In this document: in pieces, positions 23,567 through 32,384 of the stretch | Layout of the letters: the number at the start of each line of letters is the position of its first letter | Position numbering within the stretch: position 1 is the first letter of the stretch | Source of the DNA: Bacteroidota bacterium | Lineage (GTDB): Bacteria > Bacteroidota > Bacteroidia > B-17B0 > Aurantibacillaceae | Direction of reading: 5' to 3' | Length of the DNA: 42,113 nt | Assembly (NCBI GenBank): GCA_021323535.1 | Contig: JAJONO010000040.1 | Span: forward strand, 1 to 42,113 | The notes under the pieces: model-generated | What the model was told of the DNA's origin: nothing | The model's database searches: none | Seen by the model: the letters and a program-made list of their open reading frames with translations, nothing else | Position numbers and translations under genes: made by a program

Positions 23567-26491
23567 ATGTTTCCCCGTTATCATAGTTTCACTTTACTTA
23601 TTTGTTTTATCTGTGGCAGTTTATTTGCGCAGGAAAATCTTTCTCAATATGTCAATCCTTTTATCGGCACAGGTGGAACCGGCCATACATTTCCGGGAGC
23701 AGTTCTTCCTTTCGGGATGGTGCAACTTAGTCCTGATACACGTGTTGACGGTAGCTGGGAAGGTTGCAGCGGGTATTCTTACCCCGACAATACGATTTAC
23801 GGTTTTTCGCATACACACTTAAGTGGAACAGGTTGCAGCGACTGGGGCGATGTGATGCTCATGCCCATGTCTTCAAAACCTTCGTTGGATAAAAAAATTT
23901 ATTCATCAAAATTTTCTCATGCAAGCGAAAAAGCCAGCGCGGGCTTTTATGAAGTATTTCTTGAAGATGAAAAAACAAAAGTAGAACTAACCGTAACCCC
24001 ACGAACAGGAATTCACCGATATACTTTTCCAAAAAATACTGAAGCAAATGTGGTGCTCGATCTTCTTCATCGCGATAAATTACTTTCCGGCAATATTATT
24101 ATTATTGACAGTGTTACAGTAATAGGATTCAGAGTCAGCGAAGCATGGGCCAAAGAACAACATTGCTATTTTGCAATGAAATTTTCTATTCCCTTTAAAA
24201 AACAAGAGTTATTTTCCAAAGGAACAACCATTGATCATTTGAGTAAACAAAATGCTGAAGGTTGTATCTTTAATTTCGGAAAAAGTGAAGACCCCTTACT
24301 CGTAAAAGTGGCCATTTCCCCAGTAAGTACAGAAGGCGCTTTGAATAATCTCAAAACAGAAGCTACGCATTGGGACTTTGATCAATACAAAAAAAACGCG
24401 GAAGGAACCTGGAACAAACAACTCCATAAAATTGCTGTAAAGAGCAACGATAAAGATAAACTCACAGTTTTTTACACCGCTTTGTATCACGCCTGCATTC
24501 ATCCTTCCATGAGTATGGATTGCGACAATAAATACAGAGGAAGGGATAACAAAATTTATACAGCTGCGAACTACACGAATTACACTGTGTTTTCATTGTG
24601 GGACACTTACAGAGCCGTTCATCCTTTGTTCACCATTATTGAACCAAAACGTAACTCGGATTTTATAAAAACATTTTTAAATCAGTATCAGTTAAGCGGA
24701 CGATTGCCTGTATGGGAACTTTCTTCTAACGAAACGGATTGCATGATAGGTTATCATTCTGTTTCCATAATTGCCGATGCTATGGCAAAAGGAATAAACG
24801 ACTTCGATAAAAACCTTGTTTATGAATCTGTTCTTGCTGCATCGAATTATACAGGCTTTGGGATACGCGAATGCACCAAAAAAGGATATCTTTCGACCGA
24901 TGACGAATCTGAAAGTGTTTCAAGAACCCTTGAATATTCATACGACAACTGGTGCATTTCAAGGATCATGGATCTTCTTGGGAAACCGGAAGAAAGTAAA
25001 TTGTATTTCAAACGTTCTAATGGCTGGAGGAATGTTTATGATCCGGCATCCACTTTTATGCGTCCACGAAAAAATGGTGACTGGCTCTCTCCTTTCGATC
25101 CTAAAGAAGTAAACAATCATTATACCGAAGGAAATAGCTGGCAGTATTCGTTTTATGTTCCTTATGATGTAAAGGGTTTAGCGGTCGCTTATGGAGGAGA
25201 TAAAAAATTTGAAGCGAAACTTGACACGCTTTTCGGAACCACTACAAAAACAACGGGGAGAACACAAAATGATATCACTGGCTTGATCGGGCAATACGCG
25301 CATGGAAACGAACCCAGTCATCACATGAGCTATCTCTACAATTATATTGGCAGGCCCTATAAAACTCAGGAAAAGGTTTCTTACATTATGAAAGAGTTCT
25401 ATAAAAACGCTCCCGATGGTTTAATAGGGAATGAAGATTGTGGACAAATGAGCGCCTGGTATGTTTTCAGCGCTATGGGTTTCTATCCTGTTTGTCCTGG
25501 AAACCCACAGTACGTTATTGGTAAACCAGCGTTTGATTCTATTCACATCCATCTTGATAACGGAAAAAAATTTCTCATCAGCGCCAACGAATCAAAGCTT
25601 ACCTACTTAAAAACACTGAGCATGAATGGCGGTTCTTATCTCAAATCCTTTCTGTTACACACCGATATTATTAACGGCGGAAATCTTGATTTTACTCTCA
25701 GGGAAAAACCAGACTCTGTGAGTATATTCGGAAAAAGCGCTTTTAATCGTCCCCAGTTAAAAACAAACATTGAGCCCTTTTTACCGGCGCCTTTTGTGAA
25801 CGCCCCTTCCAAATCTTTTTTCGGATCGCAGCAGATCAGTCTTTCTTATCCGGGAAGAAGGTTCAAACAAGTATATACTGTTGATGGAACAGAACCTTTA
25901 AGGAGCTCAAAAGAATATAAGGGTCCTTTTAAAATTGACACTACCTGCGTTGTAAAAACAAAACTTTATTCTGAGAAAGATAGTAGCGCTACTACCGAAG
26001 CAAAATTTGTTGAGAGACCAAACAACTGGAAGATCACCATCAAATCAAAATACAACAAACAATACACCGCGGGTGGCGACGAAGGAATTATTGACGGAAT
26101 TTACGGAGAAGAAAACTGGCGCAAAGGCGAATGGCAGGGCTACCAGTATCAGGATTTTGAAGCCGTAATTGATATGGGAGAAGAAAAAAACATCAGCCAC
26201 TTTTCGTTGAGTTGTTTACAGGATACGCGTTCATGGATAATAGTTCCAAAAAAAGTAAATGTGTTTTTGTCTTCCGATAATAAAAACTTCACTCCATTCA
26301 CTTCTATTCCAGGAAGTATAGATCCAAAAGATTATAAGATCCAGATAATTAAATTTGTTAATGACAGCGGCGGCCCGAAAAAAGCCAGGTACGTAAAGAT
26401 TGTAGCGGAAAATTTCGGCAAATTACCGGAGTGGCATGAAGGAAAAGGTGATGGCGCATTTATTTTTATTGATGAAATTGAAATAAAATAA
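23567..26491 (+). CDS. GH92 family glycosidase (alpha-mannosidase type) with chitobiase-like and discoidin-like C-terminal domains
   Basis: The 974-residue protein has a signal peptide (about 1-21, ending FAQ). The GH92 region (about 25-740) begins YVNPFIGTGGTGHTFPGAVLPFGMVQLSPDT and contains GFSHTHLSGTGCSDWGD, HGNEPSHHMSYLYNY and GNEDCGQMSAWYVFSAMGFYPV, the strongly conserved active-site strings of calcium-dependent exo-alpha-mannosidases. After it comes a CHB_HEX_C-like segment (about 760-825, with VDGTEP) and a discoidin (F5/8)-like carbohydrate-binding domain (about 835-974). It should trim alpha-mannosides from glycans in the periplasm or at the surface. No SusC/SusD pair is present in the window, so this is not a complete polysaccharide utilisation locus. 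Confidence 0.93.
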   Translation: MFPRYHSFTLLICFICGSLFAQENLSQYVNPFIGTGGTGHTFPGAVLPFGMVQLSPDTRVDGSWEGCSGYSYPDNTIYGFSHTHLSGTGCSDWGDVMLMPMSSKPSLDKKIYSSKFSHASEKASAGFYEVFLEDEKTKVELTVTPRTGIHRYTFPKNTEANVVLDLLHRDKLLSGNIIIIDSVTVIGFRVSEAWAKEQHCYFAMKFSIPFKKQELFSKGTTIDHLSKQNAEGCIFNFGKSEDPLLVKVAISPVSTEGALNNLKTEATHWDFDQYKKNAEGTWNKQLHKIAVKSNDKDKLTVFYTALYHACIHPSMSMDCDNKYRGRDNKIYTAANYTNYTVFSLWDTYRAVHPLFTIIEPKRNSDFIKTFLNQYQLSGRLPVWELSSNETDCMIGYHSVSIIADAMAKGINDFDKNLVYESVLAASNYTGFGIRECTKKGYLSTDDESESVSRTLEYSYDNWCISRIMDLLGKPEESKLYFKRSNGWRNVYDPASTFMRPRKNGDWLSPFDPKEVNNHYTEGNSWQYSFYVPYDVKGLAVAYGGDKKFEAKLDTLFGTTTKTTGRTQNDITGLIGQYAHGNEPSHHMSYLYNYIGRPYKTQEKVSYIMKEFYKNAPDGLIGNEDCGQMSAWYVFSAMGFYPVCPGNPQYVIGKPAFDSIHIHLDNGKKFLISANESKLTYLKTLSMNGGSYLKSFLLHTDIINGGNLDFTLREKPDSVSIFGKSAFNRPQLKTNIEPFLPAPFVNAPSKSFFGSQQISLSYPGRRFKQVYTVDGTEPLRSSKEYKGPFKIDTTCVVKTKLYSEKDSSATTEAKFVERPNNWKITIKSKYNKQYTAGGDEGIIDGIYGEENWRKGEWQGYQYQDFEAVIDMGEEKNISHFSLSCLQDTRSWIIVPKKVNVFLSSDNKNFTPFTSIPGSIDPKDYKIQIIKFVNDSGGPKKARYVKIVAENFGKLPEWHEGKGDGAFIFIDEIEIK

Positions 26492-26499
26492 TATGTTTG
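26469..26499 (+). promoter_or_regulatory. Bacteroidota-type promoter for the lipoprotein-kinase operon, probably leaderless
   Basis: TTG (26469-26471), a 20-base spacer and TATGTTTG (26492-26499, exact match) lie at the end of the GH92 gene and overlap its stop codon. Only 6 bases separate the box from the ATG at 26506, so the transcript would start at or very near the start codon. Confidence 0.55.
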
Positions 26500-26505
26500 T
26501 ATATC

Positions 26506-27120
26506 ATGCGAACGATAATTCCCCATTTAATTATTGCTCTCAGTTTTTTTATCCTTAACGGATGCACCGTTTTTAAAAAAGAGATAAACAAACCGGTTAC
26601 AGTTTCTTATAATGAATCTGACTTTATAGTTAATCTTGTTCCAGGTTTCACACAACCAAAATATATTTACAATGTACTTCCGGAAGAAATAGTAAATGCT
26701 TTCCTCAGCAATTTTAAAAGTGAAGGCGCCGCCACTAAGAATATTAAACTTGTTAGTCAGGGAGAAGAAGCAGATTACACCCTGAAATTAAAAACATTTA
26801 ATATCAGAGAAACAAGCCGCAATGAAAGGGTTACCAATAAAAAGACCAATTTCACTCAGAATATAACATTGCATAGTGTAGAGTGCGAAGCTGAATTTGA
26901 GATCTGCGATAAAAAAAATCCAGGGCGTATTTTGAGAAGCTGTTTCAATTCAAAATTACGGTCCGAAAAAATTAAAGATAACTCAGGAATTTCTTCAATT
27001 CTTAGTAGCGGACCCGGACCAAAACTTCTTCGTGACGACATTTGTAAAGATCTTGCCGGAGATGTAGGAAGAAGGATATGGATGCCCATTACCAGACGAA
27101 TTGCTAAAAACATGAAATAA
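26506..27120 (+). CDS. Putative lipoprotein of unknown function
   Basis: The ATG at 26506 gives 204 residues; a TTG at 26497 lies inside the promoter box and is rejected. The N-terminus MRTIIPHLIIALSFFILNGCTVF is a lipoprotein signal with the lipobox LNGC. The mature protein is mixed alpha/beta with no recognised domain; LKTFNIRETSRNERVTNKKTNF and CEAEFEICDKKNPGRILRSCF are its most distinctive strings, and the latter could form a disulfide. It is followed after 4 bases by the TPR histidine kinase, so it may be an envelope sensor partner of that kinase; this is inferred only from gene order. Confidence 0.8.
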   Translation: MRTIIPHLIIALSFFILNGCTVFKKEINKPVTVSYNESDFIVNLVPGFTQPKYIYNVLPEEIVNAFLSNFKSEGAATKNIKLVSQGEEADYTLKLKTFNIRETSRNERVTNKKTNFTQNITLHSVECEAEFEICDKKNPGRILRSCFNSKLRSEKIKDNSGISSILSSGPGPKLLRDDICKDLAGDVGRRIWMPITRRIAKNMK

Positions 27121-27124
27121 TTCT

Positions 27125-29047
27125 ATGCCCCCAACTCCATTTCTATTAGGTTCGCTTTACAAAAGGATAAAAATCATCGTTTTTTTATTACTGCTTGTCG
27201 CTTCCATGTTTTCTCAAAGCGATACCATCCTTGAAAGGATTCAAAAAGAAAAAAATGACACTGTTAGACTAAAACATTTAAACGACCGCGTTTGGGATCT
27301 GATGTTCAGTGACAAGAAAAACTGTGAGTTATACATAGAAAAAATCATTGAAGAATCTAAAGAGATCGGTAATCCACGTTCTTTAAGCGACAGCTATAAT
27401 ACGTTGGGGTGCTTTTATATGATAACCAGTGATTTTAATAAGTCCGTAGAATGGCATCAGAAGGCTCTTGACATCCGCACAAAAATTAACGATAAAAAAG
27501 GTTTAATGAAAACCTATAACAACCTTGGCGGCGCATATAAATATCTTGGTGCTCACAAGAAAGAAATAGATTATTATTTCCTCGCCTTGAAAATGGCAGA
27601 AGAATTTAAAGATACTCTCGTAATAACTTCGGTTATGAATAATATTGCCGACGCGTTTGAAAGGCAGAATGATTTTGATAAATGCCTCGAATATAATAAC
27701 AAGGTTCTTTCGATACGCGAAAAACAGAACACCGATAAAAAAGGAATTGCCTCCACTCTCATCAATTTAGGAACGGCCTATTACAAGAAAAAAGATTTCG
27801 CCTCGTCAGAGACTTATTTTAAACGTGCCGAAAAAGCCATTGAAGAAATTGAAGATAATTATATTAAAGCTCTCTTTCACGCCAATTATTCCGCTTTGCT
27901 TAAAGATGATGGTAGATTTGACGAAGCCATACTTCATATCAACACTTCTATTTCGCTTCACGAAAGCATAGGCAATACAAATGGCAATCTTGTCAATTAT
28001 ATAAACATTGCTTCTATTCTTGAAGAAAAAACTGAATACCGAAAAGCCAATGAAGCTTATCAGAAATCTCTGAAGCTTAGCCTGGCTGTTGGAAATCTTA
28101 TCTGGCAACGCCAGAGTTACCTCGGGCTTTCAACAACGTATTTTCAATTAGGGAACTATAAAGAAGCGTACGATAATCAGATACGGTATGAGAAACTAAA
28201 AGATTCCCTTACTAATTCCGACTTACGGACAAAAATCGAGGAAATTGAAGAGAAATACGGTAACCAGAAACTGGCGCAGGAAAACGAGCTTCTTCTCAGG
28301 CAAAACACCATTCAACAACTCGAATCAAAACAAAAGGGATATGTGATCGCCTCTCTTATTACACTTATTCTTGTCGCATTACTGATCCTTTATCTTTTCA
28401 CGCGTAACTACAAATTCAAACAGGAATTAAAACTTCGTGAGATTACTGTCGCGGCCGAAGAAAATGAACGGCAAAGAATTGCCAAAGATATTCATGATGA
28501 GCTCGGGTCTGGACTTACAAAAATCCGTTTCATGAGTGAAAAAATAAAAAATGAAACACAGGGTTCTTTACACTCCGTGAACACCATTTCTGAAACCGCT
28601 AATTCACTTGTGGAAAATATGCGGGACCTGATCTGGGTAATGAATCCTGAAAATTCAACGCTCGAAAATCTGATCGTCCGTATAAGAGAATATTCTGGTC
28701 AGTATGTGGAAGAATTCACCATCAATTTAAGCTTCCTTGCACCCGAAAGTATTCCCTCGCTTAAAATAAATATGGAAGTAGGTCGGAATGTTTTCATGAT
28801 TGTAAAAGAAGCCCTGCAGAACATTATCAAGCATTCTGAAGCAGAAAAAGCCTCGATAAAAATTATAATCGGTCACCGGCTTATAATTGAAGTATCTGAT
28901 AATGGAAAAGGAGGCGCTTATGAACGAAGAGACGGAAATGGTCTCCTGAACATGAAGCACAGAGCCAATCAACTTAACGGTACACTGGATATTGTATCGG
29001 AAGTCGGTAACGGTACCATAGTGAGATTAACAGTACCCTTAACGTAG
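27125..29047 (+). CDS. TPR-containing sensor histidine kinase, HisKA_3 (NarX/DesK) type
   Basis: The 640-residue protein has an N-terminal signal or anchor (about 14-30), then six to seven tetratricopeptide repeats (about 85-360; for example SYNTLGCFYMITSDFNKSVEWHQKAL). A coiled coil (365-403) and a membrane helix (405-426) follow. The kinase core has ENERQRIAKDIHDELGSGL (phospho-acceptor His457), an N box in IVKEALQNIIKHSEA and DNGKGG (about 593). The TPRs should lie in the periplasm and pass a protein-protein signal through the membrane helix. A LuxR-type response regulator follows after 52 bases and is the probable partner. The upstream lipoprotein gene is 4 bases away. This layout is common in Bacteroidota two-component systems. 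Confidence 0.93.
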   Translation: MPPTPFLLGSLYKRIKIIVFLLLLVASMFSQSDTILERIQKEKNDTVRLKHLNDRVWDLMFSDKKNCELYIEKIIEESKEIGNPRSLSDSYNTLGCFYMITSDFNKSVEWHQKALDIRTKINDKKGLMKTYNNLGGAYKYLGAHKKEIDYYFLALKMAEEFKDTLVITSVMNNIADAFERQNDFDKCLEYNNKVLSIREKQNTDKKGIASTLINLGTAYYKKKDFASSETYFKRAEKAIEEIEDNYIKALFHANYSALLKDDGRFDEAILHINTSISLHESIGNTNGNLVNYINIASILEEKTEYRKANEAYQKSLKLSLAVGNLIWQRQSYLGLSTTYFQLGNYKEAYDNQIRYEKLKDSLTNSDLRTKIEEIEEKYGNQKLAQENELLLRQNTIQQLESKQKGYVIASLITLILVALLILYLFTRNYKFKQELKLREITVAAEENERQRIAKDIHDELGSGLTKIRFMSEKIKNETQGSLHSVNTISETANSLVENMRDLIWVMNPENSTLENLIVRIREYSGQYVEEFTINLSFLAPESIPSLKINMEVGRNVFMIVKEALQNIIKHSEAEKASIKIIIGHRLIIEVSDNGKGGAYERRDGNGLLNMKHRANQLNGTLDIVSEVGNGTIVRLTVPLT

Positions 29048-29099
29048 TTTACTACTAAATGGGGATGAGTCCAGATGGTTATAAAGATTAAATTCGCGT

Positions 29100-29726
29100 A
29101 TGCAAAAGATAAAAGTCGCCATTATAGAGGACGAGAAGGAAATCAGGGAAAGCACGCAATCTCTTATAAGAAACAGCGAGGGCTTTGAGTGCGAACACAC
29201 TTTTTCTTCTGCCGAGGATGCTATTAAGAAGCTTCCTGAACTGAACATAAACATTGTTCTCACCGATATTCATCTTCCCGGAAAAACAGGCATTGAATGC
29301 ATTTCTATACTTAAACCTTTGTGTAAGAATACTGGATTTTTAGTTTGTACTTCGTTTGAGGATACAGATACTGTATTTAAAGCTTTAAAAGCCGGCGCCA
29401 TTGGTTATCTTGTAAAAACCATTCAGCCATCCAAGCTGCTTGATGCAATCACCGAAGCATATAACGGTGGTTCGCCAATGAGTAGTCATATAGCCAGAAA
29501 AGTAGTGATGTCGTTCAACGAGACGGAAAAAAACGTTGAGCTTCAGAAATTATCCAACCGCGAAAAAGAAATTCTTTCGCATCTTTCAAAAGGACTGCGA
29601 TACAAAGAAATTGCTGATCTTCTTTTTGTAAGTAACGAAACCATTCGTACACACATTCGCAATATTTACGACAAATTACAGGTTAATTCACGCACAGAAG
29701 CGTTGAATAAGGCCTACGGCAAGTAA
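29100..29726 (+). CDS. NarL/FixJ-type response regulator with LuxR helix-turn-helix
   Basis: This encodes 208 residues. The receiver domain (1-120) has the acidic pair Glu10-Asp11, the phospho-acceptor Asp56 in LTDIHLPG and Lys in YLVKTIQ. The C-terminal LuxR domain (about 145-208) has LSNREKEILSHLSKGLRYKEIADLLFVSNETIRTHIRNIYDKL. It should bind DNA when phosphorylated by the TPR kinase encoded just upstream. TAAATTCG (29089-29096), one mismatch from the -7 box, ends 3 bases before the ATG, so a separate leaderless transcript is possible. Confidence 0.94.
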   Translation: MQKIKVAIIEDEKEIRESTQSLIRNSEGFECEHTFSSAEDAIKKLPELNINIVLTDIHLPGKTGIECISILKPLCKNTGFLVCTSFEDTDTVFKALKAGAIGYLVKTIQPSKLLDAITEAYNGGSPMSSHIARKVVMSFNETEKNVELQKLSNREKEILSHLSKGLRYKEIADLLFVSNETIRTHIRNIYDKLQVNSRTEALNKAYGK

Positions 29727-29994
29727 CCGGAAGGTTTAACCGTAAAGGCGCGAAGTTTCCACAAAGAGCGCAATAATTTTTCAAACATCAGAGAAACAAC
29801 CTCCGGAATTTAAAGTTGTTGTCAATCTTTAATTCTTAATTTTCATCTCAACATCTCCACCCCTCTTTCTTCTGCGGGATGCAGGAAAACCACCATTTTA
29901 CATTCTACATTCTCCATTTCCATTTTCCTCTAATTACTACTATTTGGTGATTGAATACTACTTCATCAGATCACATATTTGTAAAAAAATTATT
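29727..29994. other. 268-base intergenic region with degenerate repeats
   Basis: The region holds no open reading frame that I can support. It has AACCGTAAAGGCGCGAAG and CACAAAGAGCGCAA (29738-29773), resembling a dispersed repeat seen in other genomes. Further on are A/T-rich ATTCTTAATTTTC-like and CATTCTACATTCTCC-like runs (29830-29935). A near-match to the promoter box (CATATTTG, 29974-29981) lies 13 bases before the next gene. Confidence 0.4.
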
Positions 29995-31347
29995 ATGAAA
30001 AAAATATTTACTTTACTGGCTCTCGCGGGTTTTATCCACCTTAATGCCCAGGTTAACTGGCAACAATATCCCGGTGCGCCAACCGGAGGATTCTGGGACA
30101 TGGACACATTGAACGGAAAATTGTACGTTTCAACGGGATTCGTACAAGAGTATGATGGTTCAACATGGACCACTATGAACAATTACAATAACAGCTCCAA
30201 TACTCCTAATAAAACTAAAAGTTGTGTTAAAGCAATAGACGGAAAATTGTACGCGGGCGCTAAAGATTTTAATACCTCCGGCGAGGGAACAATTCATTAC
30301 TTGTCGGCAGGCACATGGTCGCTGCAACAGAATACTGATTTTTCCTATAATGGAAGTTACAAGATCCGTGGTTTCGCAAAATTCAATTCAGAAATTCATG
30401 CATGCGGACAATTTCAGGTTCCTGCCAATCCTGGTTATTACCAGATAGCAAAGTGGAACGGAACAGACTGGACGGGGCTGGGAAAAAATTTTGGTACCAA
30501 TCCTCAAACAACCGAAGTAAAAGACATTGAAGCTTTCCAAGGAAAACTTTATGCTACAGAAGGGTCCAATGTCTGGGCCTATAACGGAACAACATGGGAC
30601 AGTATTCTGTATCCACCCAACGCCACGCCTAGTTTTCCTATGTCGGCAGGAAGTATCAGCGATATTATCGTATTTAACAACGAACTCTATGTTTCAGGAT
30701 TCATGCATCTTGGTCTATCTAACATGAATGTTCTTCTTGCAAAATATAATGGAACTTCCTTTACTTCCGTAGCAAAAGGTGAAACTTCAGGTACGGTTTT
30801 ATCAGCAGGAACTTACACCTCCATTGGGAGAATGGGCGTTGTAGGAAACAAACTATACTTCTTCGCTAAGAAAACGTCCGATAATCATGTGTATTTAGTG
30901 AATTATGATGGGACTTCAATTAACGAAGTAAGCAAAGTAGCAGACTACGGAGATTTTACTTTTTCACCCGGCAATGAACTTACTATGTTCCGAAAAGTGA
31001 TCGGTTACAATAACGATCTTGTTATAGGCGGAACTTTTACAAAAGTAAACGGACAAACATTGTCCAGCATCGCACACATTCCTGCTGTGGTTGGTATAAG
31101 CGAAAGCGTAAAGGAAGTTACTCTTTCTCTTTCGCCAAATCCTGCGAGTAACCAGGTAACAATTAAACATTCGTTGAACACTTCTGTTGATCTTGTTATC
31201 ACTGACCAATGTGGACGAATAGTTTCAACTTATGAAAATATTCCTTCAGGAGACAAATTGAATCTTCATCTCTCAAAAGGATTTTATTTCTGTTCCATCT
31301 CCACTAAAAGCCAAGTTCTTAAAACAACTAAACTCATTATTGAATAA
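29995..31347 (+). CDS. Secreted propeller-like protein with type A T9SS sorting domain
   Basis: The ATG at 29995 gives 450 residues that begin MKKIFTLLALAGFIHLNAQ, a signal peptide; the earlier in-frame GTG at 29944 would place 17 residues before it and is rejected. Residues 25-370 contain kelch- or propeller-like repeats with NGKLYVSTG, DGKLYAGA, QGKLYATEG, NNELYVSG and NNDLVIGG, each at a regular distance. The last 75 residues (LSLSPNPASNQVTIKH to the end) are a type A T9SS C-terminal domain. It should be secreted through the outer membrane by the T9SS and anchored to, or released from, the surface. Its ligand is unknown. The next T9SS cargo gene follows after 3 bases. Confidence 0.9.
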   Translation: MKKIFTLLALAGFIHLNAQVNWQQYPGAPTGGFWDMDTLNGKLYVSTGFVQEYDGSTWTTMNNYNNSSNTPNKTKSCVKAIDGKLYAGAKDFNTSGEGTIHYLSAGTWSLQQNTDFSYNGSYKIRGFAKFNSEIHACGQFQVPANPGYYQIAKWNGTDWTGLGKNFGTNPQTTEVKDIEAFQGKLYATEGSNVWAYNGTTWDSILYPPNATPSFPMSAGSISDIIVFNNELYVSGFMHLGLSNMNVLLAKYNGTSFTSVAKGETSGTVLSAGTYTSIGRMGVVGNKLYFFAKKTSDNHVYLVNYDGTSINEVSKVADYGDFTFSPGNELTMFRKVIGYNNDLVIGGTFTKVNGQTLSSIAHIPAVVGISESVKEVTLSLSPNPASNQVTIKHSLNTSVDLVITDQCGRIVSTYENIPSGDKLNLHLSKGFYFCSISTKSQVLKTTKLIIE

Positions 31348-31350
31348 TTT

Positions 31351-32295
31351 ATGAAGAAACTATTTTTATTGCCGCTTCTTGTTTATGGCAGTCTGAATGC
31401 TCAACAAACCATAACAGGTACGAGCCCTGTTGGCTTTTTAGCTACCATTGCCATTGCGTCGGCTGCCAGCGCATCAACCGTTCCTCTTACTACAGGAGCT
31501 GGCGTTACCTGGAACTGCTCCAATCTGGCAACAAGTAATCCTAACTTAACGTTGAGTCTTAATTCACCAACAGGCAAACCTTTTACGGGTGATTATCCTT
31601 CTGCAAATTATCACCTTGATGTGAGCCTCGCCGGAACTGTTTTTGCCAATGAATTTTATATCATGAACAATGATAGCCTGGTTAAACTTGGTGGACATAT
31701 TGCCGGTTCTCCTTATGAAATTTATAATAATCCACAGCTGGATATGAAATTTCCGTTCAGTTTCAACGACGTGACTATTGACAATTACAGCAAGACAAGT
31801 TACAACGCCAATGGATCAGTGAGCAGCACACAAACTGGATCGGTAACACTTTCTTATGAAGGCTACGGCACATTGATCCTACCCGGAGGAACATATACTA
31901 ATGTAGCCATGCTTAAAAGAATAAGAACGAATTCTATTGGCCCAACCACAACATCATATTCATGGATTAAATATCCTTCCGGAGACAAACTCATGGATTA
32001 TGAAACCAATGGGGGTATAAAAGTAAATTACATCACAGCTTTATCTACCGGAATTAAAAGGAACGAAAAGGCCGATGGTTTCAGTGTTTATCCTTCGGTA
32101 ACAACAAGCAAGATTTTTATTAAGGGGCCGGAAGAAATTGGTTCAGTAAAAGTGTTTAATCAATCAGGACAATTAATAAAAACAACTGCGGGTGAAAATA
32201 CCATAGAATTAAATGAAGTTAAGGGCCTGTATTTTCTCGAAATCTGTACGAAACAAGGAAATACTAAGAGTGTACATAAAGTCATCCTGAATTAA
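31351..32295 (+). CDS. Secreted protein with degenerate type A T9SS C-terminal domain
   Basis: The protein has 314 residues with a signal peptide (about 1-18, ending LNAQ). The middle is beta-rich and small-residue-rich, with no recognised family. The C-terminal 80 residues (FSVYPSVTTSKIFIKG to KVILN) have the strand pattern of a type A T9SS sorting domain, although the usual YPNP turn is here YPSV. It lies 3 bases after the propeller cargo gene and should be co-expressed with it. The pair is followed by a strong terminator (32317-32350). Confidence 0.85.
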   Translation: MKKLFLLPLLVYGSLNAQQTITGTSPVGFLATIAIASAASASTVPLTTGAGVTWNCSNLATSNPNLTLSLNSPTGKPFTGDYPSANYHLDVSLAGTVFANEFYIMNNDSLVKLGGHIAGSPYEIYNNPQLDMKFPFSFNDVTIDNYSKTSYNANGSVSSTQTGSVTLSYEGYGTLILPGGTYTNVAMLKRIRTNSIGPTTTSYSWIKYPSGDKLMDYETNGGIKVNYITALSTGIKRNEKADGFSVYPSVTTSKIFIKGPEEIGSVKVFNQSGQLIKTTAGENTIELNEVKGLYFLEICTKQGNTKSVHKVILN

Positions 32296-32316
32296 CAATT
32301 ATTAATTTCCCCTGAT

Positions 32317-32350
32317 AAATCCGCACCTGAAGAGGGCGGATTTTTCTTTT
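32317..32350 (+). terminator. Rho-independent terminator after the T9SS cargo operon
   Basis: AAATCCGC (32317-32324) pairs perfectly with GCGGATTT (32336-32343) across an 11-base loop, followed by a T-rich run to 32350. The T run lies next to the ispG promoter. Confidence 0.85.
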
Positions 32351-32369
32351 CCGGGCTGTTTTATATCCC

Positions 32370-32377
32370 TATCTTTG
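32370..32377 (+). promoter_or_regulatory. TAnnTTTG promoter box, probably leaderless, for ispG
   Basis: TATCTTTG is an exact -7 match and ends 7 bases before the ATG at 32385. A TTTT at 32347-32350, 19 bases upstream, could be a poor -33 box; it is also the end of the upstream terminator's T run. Confidence 0.5.
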
Positions 32378-32384
32378 CAGCTGT

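Noticed and set aside
23567-29047. Polysaccharide utilisation locus
   Set aside because: Only one glycosidase is present; no SusC/SusD pair or further carbohydrate enzymes occur beside it.
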